Positions 1 through 5,462 are shown, numbered from the stretch's first letter. The stretch: DNA of 5,462 nt from an uncultured Oscillospiraceae bacterium (GCA_910587335.1 CAJUMG010000034.1:1-5462); one strand, 5' to 3'. Translations and numbers: made by a program. The notes: generated by a model not told the origin, from the letters alone.

Positions 1-94
1 TGTCAAAAGAATTTGACCGCACTTATTTGGACTAGGGGCGGTCATTTCTTTTTGCTCTGAAACAGAGACAAAATGCCAATGATTACAAGACAAA
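1..94. other. Short AT-rich left edge with no supportable gene
   Basis: This stretch is clearly less GC-rich than the host genes to its right. No reading frame in it can be assigned to a family. Two plus-strand frames run in from the left edge and stop at 33-35 and 58-60, so the end of a plus-strand gene starting outside the window is possible but unproven. It contains a GACCGC/GCGGTC hairpin and a second small hairpin (51-59 with 63-72, one bulged base). It may be ordinary intergenic DNA between convergent genes or the edge of another mobile element; the window does not decide this. Confidence 0.4.
15..50 (+). terminator. Possible weak plus-strand terminator
   Basis: GACCGC at 15-20 pairs with GCGGTC at 38-43 (6 bp, 17-base loop), followed on the plus strand by a T-rich run (ATTTCTTTTT). 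This would suit the end of a plus-strand gene arriving from the left. The loop is long and the stem short, so a coincidental inverted repeat or a mobile-element end is equally possible. Confidence 0.3.
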
Positions 95-142
95 AGGCAA
101 AAAAACAAGGAGAGTCAAAAGACTCTCCTTGTTTTTTTGCCT
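95..142. terminator. Strong bidirectional intrinsic terminator
   Basis: Bases 95-116 are perfectly complementary to 121-142, giving a 22-bp uninterrupted stem with a 4-base AAAA loop (TTTT in the minus-strand RNA). The inner 11 bp are mixed GC/AT (CAAGGAGAGTC), the next 7 are an A-tract facing a T-tract, and the outer 4 are GC-rich. Because of the A/T-tracts the RNA from either strand has a stable hairpin followed by seven U. It lies 11 bases past the thioesterase stop codon, so it ends the minus-strand operon. It would also stop any convergent transcript from the left. Confidence 0.9.
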
Positions 143-153
143 CTCACACCCGA

Positions 154-612
154 TTATTTGGCCGTAGAAGGCACGGAAGCATCCTCGTAAGGGTCCTGTC
201 CGGTTAACGCCGCAAAAAGCTGAAATACGGCCAAATTCTCCTTTTTCAGCGAGACGGGGCGGCCCTGTCGGCTCAAAAAGCAATGGCGGGTCTCCCCTTC
301 CGCCCGCAGGGTGCGGTCTTTGGCGTCCACCACCCGATAGGTCATCACCAGCCGGGTGCCGGTAAACTGTTCAATGCGGGCAAAGATCAGGACCCGGTCG
401 TGAAAGCGGGTGCTAGAGCGGTAGGTACACCGAGCCTCGATCACCGGGCTGGAAACGCCGGATTCTTCCATCTGGTCATAGCCAAAGCCCGCCTGGTCCA
501 TAAAGGCGACCCGCGCCTCCTCGAACCAGCGGATATAGTTGGAATGGTGGACAACCCCCATCTGATCGGTTTCGTAATACTGCACCTGGTGGCAGTACGG
601 TGTAAAAGCCAT
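154..612 (-). CDS. Acyl-CoA thioesterase, YbgC/FadM-like hotdog family (4HBT)
   Basis: This 152-residue protein has the length and sequence of a single-domain hotdog thioesterase, which hydrolyses acyl-CoA thioesters to free acid and CoA in the cytoplasm, usually as a tetramer. The N-terminal signature is clear: YYETDQMGVVHHSNYIRWFE at residues 12-31, with Asp16 in the catalytic position of the 4-hydroxybenzoyl-CoA thioesterase/YbgC group and the following G-V-V-H-H-x-N-Y helix start. The central beta strands (about 55-115) follow the family pattern, including the late RAEGETRHCFL strand. There is no signal peptide or membrane segment. The start ATG has an AGGAGGG ribosome binding site at 617-623 about 4 bases upstream. 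It is the last gene of the minus-strand unit, 44 bases behind the GH13 gene, and ends 11 bases before a strong terminator. Acyl chain preference cannot be read from the sequence. A menaquinone or phenylacetate role is possible for the family, but nothing in the neighbourhood points to one. Confidence 0.88.
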   Translation of the reverse strand: MAFTPYCHQVQYYETDQMGVVHHSNYIRWFEEARVAFMDQAGFGYDQMEESGVSSPVIEARCTYRSSTRFHDRVLIFARIEQFTGTRLVMTYRVVDAKDRTLRAEGETRHCFLSRQGRPVSLKKENLAVFQLFAALTGQDPYEDASVPSTAK

Positions 613-656
613 AAAACCCTCCTAAAATCCATGCTGTCAAAGCCGGGATACAATGA

Positions 657-2501
657 TCATTCGCAGAGCAAGACCACCCCTTCGCCGGCGGTCAAAAGTC
701 CGCCGTCCGCCCGGCCCAGCAGCGGCTGCTGTTTTTTCCCCGGCAGCAGGAGCTGACAGGGTCCGCCGCCCCGGTTTACGGCGATCAAAAGGGTGCGGCC
801 ATCTTTTTTGCGCAGAAAGCTAAATAGATCTTGGCTCCACTGCACCGGCAGATATGCCCCGTCGGCCAACAGATCGGAAAATTCCCGGCGCAGCGCGCCC
901 AGCCGCCGGAACCAGTCCAGCAGCTCGCTGTCCTCCTGTCCCCAGGGATAGGGACAGCGGTTAAACGGGTCCCGGTAGCCGGAGAGTCCCGCCTCGTCCC
1001 CGTAGTACAGGCAGGGGACGCCCGGCAGAAAGTATTGCAGCAGCGAAGCCAGGCGGAGCCGGTGCTTGCCGGTTTGATAAACGTCCAGCGGGAGGAAGTG
1101 GCGGGCCGCCTGCCATTCCCGGTCCTGGCCGGTAAAGGGTTCCCCGGCTAGAACGGTGATTGCCCGGGGAATATCGTGGGTGGACAGGCTGTTCATCAGC
1201 ACCGCCACCGTTTGGGGAGGATAGTTTTCCAAAACGCTCCAGACCGTTCGGGCCAGATTCTGGCCGCCGCCATCCCGCACAAAGGAGAGAATCGCCCCGC
1301 CGAAGGGATAGTTCATTACCCCGTCCAGCTGGTCGCCCAAAAGATAGCGACGGCGAATCCCATAAGCGATTTTGTTGGAGGCATCCTCCCACACCTCGCC
1401 GATCAAAAGCTTGGCGCCATGGAGCTTTAGCCGCCGGCGAACCGCGTCTAAAAAGCAGTCGGGCAGCTCATCCGCCACATCCAGCCGGAACCCGTCGGCC
1501 CCCAGATTCATCCAGTATTCCAGCACGCCGCCGTCTCCGCAGATGAACTCCAGGTAGGAAATTTCCTCCTCCCGCACGTTGGGCAGGGTATCGAATCCCC
1601 ACCAGCTTTGATAATGGTAAGGGTACTGGTCGAACATATACCAGCAGCGGTAGGGGCTTTGGGGATCCCGATAGGCGCCGCCGTTTCCATAGCGGCCCTC
1701 CCGGTTAAAATAGACGCTGTCGCTGCCCGTGTGGGAGAATACCCCGTCCAGAATCACCGAGATGCCGGACTGATGGGCGGCAAGGCACAGATTTTGGAAG
1801 TCCTGGTTGGTGCCCAGCAACGGATCAATCTTCAGGTAATTGGCGGTGTTATAGCGATGGTTGGAGTGGGCCTCGAAAATCGGGTTGAGATAGATACAGG
1901 TCACCCCTAACCCGCTCAGATAGGGGATTTTTTCGGTGATCCCCTGTAAATCGCCGCCAAAATAGTCGTCGTTGAGAATTTTCCCGTCCCGGTTGGGCCG
2001 AAAGGCCGGCAGGCCCTGAAATTCCGAATGGTGGATCCGGTCATCCGGGACACCTTCCTTCGGCGCGCCGCTGCGGCAAAACCGGTCGGGGAAGATTTGG
2101 TAATACAGCCCGCCCTTGACAAAGTCCGGCGTTTGATAGGAAGGATCGTACACGGTCAGCTGCCACCGGCGGTCCCCATGCTCGGTGGCTCTGCCGTCCT
2201 CATCCCGGAAAATGTTTACGGTTTTTCCGTCCCGAACGCAGGAAAAATGATAGAACAGCAAAGCCGGCCAATCCGGGGTATAGACCGCGCCAAAGCGGTT
2301 GGCGTGGGGGAGCACCTCTTGTAATGTGAGGGGAATCCCTTCAGGATCATCCCATTGTCCGTCCAGGCAGACCATCAGCCGGGGCTGTTCATATCCGCTT
2401 TCCCGAGGCAGGTCGACCTGAAATCGGACCGGCATTTTGGCCGGCACCGCCCCGAAGGGAGATTTATAGATCGTGTCCTGCGCGTGAAAAATAAAATCCA
2501 T
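657..2501 (-). CDS. Cytoplasmic GH13 alpha-glucan hydrolase (neopullulanase/cyclomaltodextrinase-like)
   Basis: This 614-residue glycoside hydrolase family 13 enzyme most likely cleaves alpha-1,4 (and perhaps alpha-1,6) links in maltodextrins, cyclodextrins or pullulan fragments inside the cell; no signal peptide is present. Residues 1 to about 120 form an N-terminal beta-rich domain in the place of the CBM34-like module of the GH13_20 group. The TIM barrel begins near GLYYQIFPDRF (131-141). Conserved regions are visible: YLNPIFEAHSNHRYNTANY (204-222), region I DGVFSHTG (252-259), region II GFRLDVAD with nucleophile Asp341, region III LLIGEVWE with acid/base Glu369, and region IV STHD with Asp443. 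YYGDEAGLSGYRDPFNRCPY (499-518) closes the barrel, and about 545-614 is the C-terminal beta domain. Region I has Ser256 where most GH13 enzymes have Asn. The reading frame could extend to a TTG at 2537, but the ATG at 2501 has GGAGG 9 bases upstream and fits the family N-terminus. Neopullulanase, cyclomaltodextrinase and maltogenic amylase cannot be separated by sequence reading. Confidence 0.9.
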   Translation of the reverse strand: MDFIFHAQDTIYKSPFGAVPAKMPVRFQVDLPRESGYEQPRLMVCLDGQWDDPEGIPLTLQEVLPHANRFGAVYTPDWPALLFYHFSCVRDGKTVNIFRDEDGRATEHGDRRWQLTVYDPSYQTPDFVKGGLYYQIFPDRFCRSGAPKEGVPDDRIHHSEFQGLPAFRPNRDGKILNDDYFGGDLQGITEKIPYLSGLGVTCIYLNPIFEAHSNHRYNTANYLKIDPLLGTNQDFQNLCLAAHQSGISVILDGVFSHTGSDSVYFNREGRYGNGGAYRDPQSPYRCWYMFDQYPYHYQSWWGFDTLPNVREEEISYLEFICGDGGVLEYWMNLGADGFRLDVADELPDCFLDAVRRRLKLHGAKLLIGEVWEDASNKIAYGIRRRYLLGDQLDGVMNYPFGGAILSFVRDGGGQNLARTVWSVLENYPPQTVAVLMNSLSTHDIPRAITVLAGEPFTGQDREWQAARHFLPLDVYQTGKHRLRLASLLQYFLPGVPCLYYGDEAGLSGYRDPFNRCPYPWGQEDSELLDWFRRLGALRREFSDLLADGAYLPVQWSQDLFSFLRKKDGRTLLIAVNRGGGPCQLLLPGKKQQPLLGRADGGLLTAGEGVVLLCE

Positions 2502-2510
2502 CAACCTTTT

Positions 2511-2515
2511 CCTCC
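2511..2515 (-). promoter_or_regulatory. Ribosome binding site of the GH13 gene
   Basis: GGAGG on the minus strand, 9 bases before the ATG at 2501. It decides the start: the upstream in-frame TTG at 2537 has no comparable site. Confidence 0.75.
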
Positions 2516-2552
2516 GTTCGGCAAATTTTTGGCGCAAGGCCCTGTAAAAGAT

Positions 2553-4637
2553 TTATTTCACCCGGCGGTAATACAGTCCGCGGGTGATGGATTCCCGCCG
2601 TCCGCCGGTTTGGTATTCCTTTATAATGTCCGCCGTCTGGGCGGGCGATTCATCGGTAAAGGATAAAAGAAGAAAGTCCAGACCCCGGCATTCGTCCAGC
2701 CGGTCGGCCAGGTACAGGGGCAGATGGTTATAGACCTGCGCGCCGCCCAACCGTCCGCCGTCCCGCCGGGAGCCGCAGTCCACTACAAAGGGAGCGCGCC
2801 GCCGGTCGTACATCACCCGAAAGCCGGGACAGCCTTTACAGCCGCTTTCCGCAGCGGCAGGACAGCAGCGCACCGTCATCAGCGGAAGGCGGCCATAAGC
2901 GAAGATGCCCCGAGGGATCACCGGCGGCATGGCGGTACAGTCGCCCATTGCCATTTCAATGGATAAAACCGCCGCCGAAAGCCCCATTTCGCGGACCCGC
3001 AACAGGGACTGCCGGTTGGTGATGTTGAGTCCCAGATCGCCGATGACCTGCATCCCCGCCGCCTGCGCGGGCAGGATGCCACCCAGGTTCCCGGTCAGCA
3101 CCGACCGGACGCCCTTTTCCCGGCACCGGGCCAGGTCCCGCTCCAGCCGGTCCTGGTCAAACAACAGCGGCGGAAGCTGGGCGGTCAGCCGTTCCTCCAT
3201 CCCGGTAATAGGCATGGCCGCCAGCTGGTCTAAAGGCAGGATGATCCGCCGGGCGCGCTGCCAAAGCTTTTGGTCCAGCTGGCCGGGATGGTGCAGCCGC
3301 ACCCAGAGATCGGGGACGCGGCCCGGGTCTGGCCGGGGGAAAGGGTCGGTGTCCGGCCGCTGGAAGGGGACTGGTCGGCAGGCGCTTCGCTTTTTGTCCA
3401 TCTGCTGCACCGCTTCCCGCCGCAGTCGGTTCAGCTCCGACACCGGCACCGCCAGCCCCCGGTCCAGCGAGACTGCCAGCTCCCGCAGATGGTAGGGGGT
3501 GCCGCCCAGCTTGCCAAGGCTTTGCCGGACCAGCTCTTCGGTGGTTTCCTTGGCTCGGGCCGCTTCCGGAGATTGTCCGGCGACAAAAACCTCGTTTCCA
3601 TCAGGGTCGGACAGGGTCAGCCCCATGGGACTGCCGGCATACGCCTCAAACCGGGCCGAAAGGCCGATTCGTCCGGTCTCCTTGGCGTACAGGCGGGACA
3701 GCTCCTTTAATAATGTAGGCGAGGCGGCGGTCACATCCTGCTTTTGGCGGGTACCGAACATCTGGGGCCCCATTTTGCCGGTAAAGTATCCGTCGGTAAA
3801 GCCGGAACGGGAAAAGACCGCCTGCAAAGCGCCAAGATCCGGCTTCTCGCCGGCCAACGCCGACCGGCCGGCGCTGACCGCCGCCGCCACATATTCCGGC
3901 CGCTTCATCCGCCCTTCGATCTTCAAAGAGCAGACGCCGGCTTCCCGCAGCCGGTCCATGTGGGAAAACAGGCTCATATCCTTTAAGGACAGACCGCAGC
4001 GCCCAGGGCTCTTTTGGTAAAAGGGCAGGCGGCAGGGTTGGGCGCACATCCCCCGGTTACCGGACCGCTCCCCCGCGACCGCGCTGAGATAGCACTGCCC
4101 GGACAGACACATACAAAGAGCGCCGTGGACAAAGACCTCGATCTCCAGTCCGGTTTGTTTGCAGACCGCTTCGATCTCGCCAGCCTGCATCTCCCGGGCC
4201 AGCACCGCTCGGGTATAGCCCCATTTTTCCAGCAGGCGGACCCCGCTAGCATTGTGTAAGCTCATCTGGGTAGAGGCGTGAAGCGGCATATCCGGCGCTG
4301 CCTGACCGATCAGCCGGGCCAGCCCCAGGTCCTGTACGATCAGTGCATCCACCCCGGCCCGGCAAGCAGCTTTTACCGTTTCCATAGCCTCCTCCAGCTC
4401 CCGGTCAAACACCAGGGTATTCACCGTGAGGTGGACAGCCGTGCCGTGCTGGTGGCAAAAAGCCACTGTATCGCCCAACTGATCCAGCGAAAAATTTTGG
4501 GCGCTACGACGGGCGTTAAAGTTCCCTACGCCAAAATATACTGCATCGGCCCCGCAAAGCACCGCCGCGGTCAGCTGCTCCGGTCCGCCGGCAGGGGCCA
4601 AAAGCTCTATCGCTTTAGGATTTTGCCTGTTTTGCAT
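2553..4637 (-). CDS. U32-family protein with DUF3656 (RlhA-like, probable Fe-S RNA hydroxylation factor)
   Basis: This 694-residue protein is usually annotated as a U32 peptidase or collagenase-like protease. Characterised relatives suggest another role: E. coli RlhA (U32 plus DUF3656, about 650 residues) is needed for 5-hydroxycytidine in 23S rRNA, TrhP for tRNA hydroxylation, and UbiU/UbiV are 4Fe-4S proteins. The N-terminus is typical (ELLAPAGG at 11-18, then GADAVYFGVGNFNAR). The U32 signature EVFVHGALCMCLSGQC at 167-182 leads into a four-cysteine set C175-x6-C182-x15-C198-x3-C202, suited to an Fe-S cluster. SLKIEGRMKRPEYV (237-250) is another hallmark. DUF3656 lies at about 375-490. The C-terminal part (about 500-694) looks like a second U32-type lobe and carries its own cysteines: C591, C592, C600, C603 and C621. 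The ATG is preceded by CAGGAGC at 4644-4650 and lies inside the end of zapA (23-base overlap), implying translational coupling. It is cytoplasmic. A role as a true protease is unlikely but cannot be excluded. Confidence 0.88.
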   Translation of the reverse strand: MQNRQNPKAIELLAPAGGPEQLTAAVLCGADAVYFGVGNFNARRSAQNFSLDQLGDTVAFCHQHGTAVHLTVNTLVFDRELEEAMETVKAACRAGVDALIVQDLGLARLIGQAAPDMPLHASTQMSLHNASGVRLLEKWGYTRAVLAREMQAGEIEAVCKQTGLEIEVFVHGALCMCLSGQCYLSAVAGERSGNRGMCAQPCRLPFYQKSPGRCGLSLKDMSLFSHMDRLREAGVCSLKIEGRMKRPEYVAAAVSAGRSALAGEKPDLGALQAVFSRSGFTDGYFTGKMGPQMFGTRQKQDVTAASPTLLKELSRLYAKETGRIGLSARFEAYAGSPMGLTLSDPDGNEVFVAGQSPEAARAKETTEELVRQSLGKLGGTPYHLRELAVSLDRGLAVPVSELNRLRREAVQQMDKKRSACRPVPFQRPDTDPFPRPDPGRVPDLWVRLHHPGQLDQKLWQRARRIILPLDQLAAMPITGMEERLTAQLPPLLFDQDRLERDLARCREKGVRSVLTGNLGGILPAQAAGMQVIGDLGLNITNRQSLLRVREMGLSAAVLSIEMAMGDCTAMPPVIPRGIFAYGRLPLMTVRCCPAAAESGCKGCPGFRVMYDRRRAPFVVDCGSRRDGGRLGGAQVYNHLPLYLADRLDECRGLDFLLLSFTDESPAQTADIIKEYQTGGRRESITRGLYYRRVK

Positions 4638-4983
4638 GGTTTAGCTCCTGCTTTAGTTTTTCCACTTCACGGCGCAGCGTTTCAATTTCCCGCTTGGCCT
4701 CATCCGCTTCAATGCGGTATTTGGCCGCATCCTCTAAATAGCCGGTTAGCTGGCTGCGCATATTATCTGTATTTTCCTCTACTTTGCGATAATTATCCAT
4801 ATAATTTAAAAGGCATAGAATCAGCGCGTCGGTCACCGAAAGGGAGCTGTTTTGGGAGAGCATGTCAGAAATCTGCGCATTCAGCTGGGTACCCAGCTCT
4901 TTGACATATTCTTCCGGTTCGCTGCTGGTGATGTTATACCGTGCGCCACAGACTTCGATTTTCACCCGGCTGGTTGGATTCAT
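4615..4983 (-). CDS. zapA: Cell division protein ZapA
   Basis: This 122-residue ZapA-family protein binds FtsZ and promotes bundling of Z-ring protofilaments in the cytoplasm at the division site. The N-terminal beta-alpha head is recognisable: VKIEVCGARYNITSSEPEEY (residues 7-26) is the usual opening, followed by a helix (VKELGTQLNAQISDML) and the conserved LSVTDALILCLLNYMDNYRK helix at about 48-67. Residues 68-120 are a charged coiled coil with heptad-like spacing (ETLRREVEKLKQELNHAK), which in ZapA makes the antiparallel tetramer. The frame is open back to an ATG at 5070, but the extra 29 residues are basic and unlike the family. The ATG at 4983 has AAAGGCGG 7 bases upstream and gives the standard N-terminus. 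Its stop lies 23 bases inside the U32 gene. In many Firmicutes zapA stands between pheT and a U32 gene or mutS2; here the upstream neighbour is a mobile element end instead. Confidence 0.92.
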   Translation of the reverse strand: MNPTSRVKIEVCGARYNITSSEPEEYVKELGTQLNAQISDMLSQNSSLSVTDALILCLLNYMDNYRKVEENTDNMRSQLTGYLEDAAKYRIEADEAKREIETLRREVEKLKQELNHAKQAKS

Positions 4984-4990
4984 GAACGTT

Positions 4991-4998
4991 CCGCCTTT
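4991..4998 (-). promoter_or_regulatory. Ribosome binding site of zapA
   Basis: AAAGGCGG on the minus strand, 7 bases before the ATG at 4983. It supports the short ZapA rather than the 29-residue extension from 5070. A 5-bp GC hairpin (5001-5014) stands directly upstream of it. Confidence 0.65.
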
Positions 4999-5000
4999 CT

Positions 5001-5067
5001 GCGGGTGCTCCCGCGGACTTCTTTGTTCTGCGTCCTGCCTTTTTGGGCCACTTTGGGCAGGCCGCAG
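5001..5067 (-). promoter_or_regulatory. Structured zapA leader with two hairpins
   Basis: In the minus-strand RNA the first hairpin pairs CTGCG and CCTGCC (5063-5067 and 5056-5061) with GGCAGG and CGCAG (5034-5039 and 5028-5032): 11 bp with one G/A mismatch and a 16-base loop. The second pairs GCGGG with CCCGC (5010-5014 with 5001-5005) around an AGCA tetraloop and ends just before the zapA ribosome binding site. Neither is followed by a T-run, so these are not obvious terminators. They could be leader elements, remnants of an intergenic region truncated by the mobile element, or chance pairing in GC-rich DNA. No known riboswitch family is recognised. Confidence 0.45.
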
Positions 5068-5068
5068 C

Positions 5069-5118
5069 ATATAGATGTTTTTATGATAAAACTATTGGTA
5101 ATTTTAGATTATCTCTTT
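5069..5118. mobile_element. Probable junction between mobile element and host DNA
   Basis: Base composition drops sharply at about 5069, from the GC-rich zapA leader to AT-rich DNA. The stretch includes TTTTTATGATAAAA (5078-5091), a T-run/A-run arrangement like the AT-rich targets favoured by Tn916-family elements. Integrase genes of this family end roughly 150-200 bases from the element terminus, and the integrase stop is at 5262, which puts the terminus in this area. The exact base is not determinable here, because these elements do not make a diagnostic target duplication and the opposite end is outside the window. Confidence 0.45.
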
Positions 5119-5132
5119 AGAAGTTCTTATAT
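5119..5132. repeat. Direct repeat copy 1, possible integrase arm site
   Basis: The 14-base sequence AGAAGTTCTTATAT recurs exactly at 5182-5195, 63 bases away. Tn916-family integrases bind short direct repeats near each element end through their N-terminal arm-binding domain, and these copies lie between the int stop and the presumed terminus. The repeat is seen directly; the function is inferred. Confidence 0.6.
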
Positions 5133-5167
5133 GTCGGTATAGCCCGTGTTTTCGGGCTTTCCCGGCA
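5132..5167. repeat. Imperfect hairpin between the direct repeats
   Basis: AGCCCG (5141-5146) pairs with CGGGCT (5153-5158) around a 6-base loop. An outer arm, TGTCGG (5132-5137) with CCGGCA (5162-5167), adds 6 more pairs in the plus-strand RNA, one of them G-U, across a small 3-by-3 internal loop. There is only a short T-run (TTTT) on the plus-strand side, so a terminator role is weak. Elements of this type often have such a hairpin at the end beyond int. Confidence 0.45.
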
Positions 5168-5181
5168 TTTTAGATATGGGG

Positions 5182-5195
5182 AGAAGTTCTTATAT
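5182..5195. repeat. Direct repeat copy 2, possible integrase arm site
   Basis: Second exact copy of AGAAGTTCTTATAT, on the same strand as the copy at 5119-5132. It lies 66 bases beyond the integrase stop codon. Confidence 0.6.
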
Positions 5196-5229
5196 ACTCT
5201 CAAAACCTTTTAGTTTTTCCCTCTCAACG

Positions 5230-5249
5230 GTAGTAAAAGAAGTAGTAAA
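5230..5249. repeat. Short tandem GTAGTAAA pair next to int
   Basis: GTAGTAAA occurs at 5230-5237 and again at 5242-5249, a 12-base period, 13 bases past the integrase stop. The spacing is close to one helical turn plus one or two bases, which would put both copies on nearly the same DNA face. It could be a further integrase or excisionase site; this is inference only. Confidence 0.4.
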
Positions 5250-5261
5250 TTCTGCTTGTGG

Positions 5262-5462
5262 CTATGCAATCAGCCTTTCCATTTCAGCCCTTGCGGAAGC
5301 GAATGTTGCGTGTGCGTAGTAGTTCAGCGTCATGGTGATATTGGAGTGTCCCATGATATACTGTAACGCTTTCGGGTTCATTCCGGCATTGGCTAAGTTG
5401 GTACAGAACGTATGGCGTAAGGTGTGCGGTGTCATTACTTTGGGTAAGGCTTCCTCATGGCA
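5262..5462 (-). CDS. int: Tyrosine integrase of Tn916/Tn1549 family, C-terminal fragment
   Basis: Only the last 66 codons are present; the gene starts beyond the right edge. The minus strand reads in frame to a TAG at 5262-5264. The fragment holds the C-terminal catalytic part of a site-specific tyrosine recombinase: HTLRHTFCTN with the H-x-x-R box (fragment residues 13-16), NAGMNPKALQYIMGHSNIT with the second conserved histidine (residue 39), and MTLNYYAHATF with the nucleophilic tyrosine at fragment residue 49, leaving 17 residues after it. PKALQYIMGHS and NYYAHATF are characteristic of the Tn916/Tn1549 group of integrative conjugative elements rather than of XerC/D or lambda-type phage integrases. 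Such enzymes excise and insert the element through a circular intermediate. The gene points toward zapA, so the element body lies to the right with int at its end, the usual arrangement. The visible part is intact; whether the whole gene is functional cannot be judged. Confidence 0.9.
   Translation of the reverse strand, partial: CHEEALPKVMTPHTLRHTFCTNLANAGMNPKALQYIMGHSNITMTLNYYAHATFASARAEMERLIA

Noticed and set aside
83..283. 66-codon minus-strand open frame across the terminator
   Set aside because: It overlaps the thioesterase in another frame and runs through the 22-bp terminator stem, so it is not a plausible gene.
283..756. Long plus-strand open frame opposite the thioesterase and the end of the GH13 gene
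   Set aside because: It is a shadow in GC-rich DNA, opposite two strongly supported genes, with no recognisable protein family.
2502..2537. TTG start 12 codons upstream for the GH13 gene
   Set aside because: It lacks a Shine-Dalgarno, while the ATG at 2501 has GGAGG at proper spacing and the expected N-terminus.
2905..3495. 196-codon plus-strand open frame opposite the U32 gene
   Set aside because: The composition is an Arg/Ser/Pro-rich antisense artefact, and the opposite strand encodes a conserved family throughout.
4278..4904. 208-codon plus-strand open frame opposite the U32 start and zapA
   Set aside because: It is antisense to two conserved genes and has no domain or ribosome binding site that I can support.
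4990..5061. Plus-strand T-box-like leader (a GGGTG-x-CCCGCG stretch followed by CGTCCTGCC and a T-run)
   Set aside because: The core UGGNACC needed for pairing with the tRNA end is absent (it reads TGCTCCC), the orientation is antisense to zapA, and no plus-strand gene follows.
4984..5070. N-terminal 29-residue extension of ZapA from the ATG at 5070
   Set aside because: No good ribosome binding site, basic low-complexity sequence unlike the family, and the ATG at 4983 gives the standard start with a suitable Shine-Dalgarno.
1..5462. CRISPR array, tRNA, rRNA or a defence system
   Set aside because: No spaced repeat series, cloverleaf, rRNA segment or defence-type protein is visible in the window.

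Overview
The window looks like a GC-rich, anaerobic Firmicute of the Clostridia (Oscillospiraceae/Ruminococcaceae type is my best guess). The basis is a short ZapA with a long coiled coil, a DUF3656-bearing U32 protein directly behind it, a cytoplasmic neopullulanase-like GH13 enzyme of clostridial style, strong AGGAGG-type ribosome binding sites, and a Tn916/Tn1549-type integrase of the kind common in gut Clostridia. The taxonomic call is inference from gene order and protein style, not from a marker gene.

Layout. Bases 154-4983 are host chromosome carrying four genes, all on the minus strand and read from right to left: zapA (cell division), a U32-family protein with DUF3656 (RlhA-like, probable rRNA/tRNA hydroxylation), a GH13 alpha-glucan hydrolase, and a YbgC/FadM-like acyl-CoA thioesterase. 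zapA and the U32 gene overlap by 23 bases. The next two gaps are only about 50 and 44 bases and hold no visible terminator, so the four can be read as one transcription unit. It ends at a very strong intrinsic terminator (95-142), a perfect 22-bp stem that is symmetrical enough to work on both strands. Bases 1-94 are AT-richer, carry two small hairpins and no gene I can support.

The right end (about 5069-5462) is compositionally different and belongs largely to a mobile element. It contains the last 66 codons of a tyrosine integrase of the Tn916/Tn1549 family (stop at 5262, start outside the window), followed by paired direct repeats, a hairpin, and an AT-rich stretch resembling the AT-rich targets these elements use. 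The element therefore continues rightwards out of the window with int facing its end, and it appears to have inserted just upstream of zapA, separating zapA from whatever used to precede it (in many Firmicutes, pheST).

How the genes fit together: zapA and the U32 gene are housekeeping. The GH13 and thioesterase genes are metabolic and co-transcribed without an obvious functional link. I see no undescribed defence, toxin or RNA system here. The points worth a second look are the element/zapA junction, the structured zapA leader, and the extra cysteine cluster in the U32 protein.
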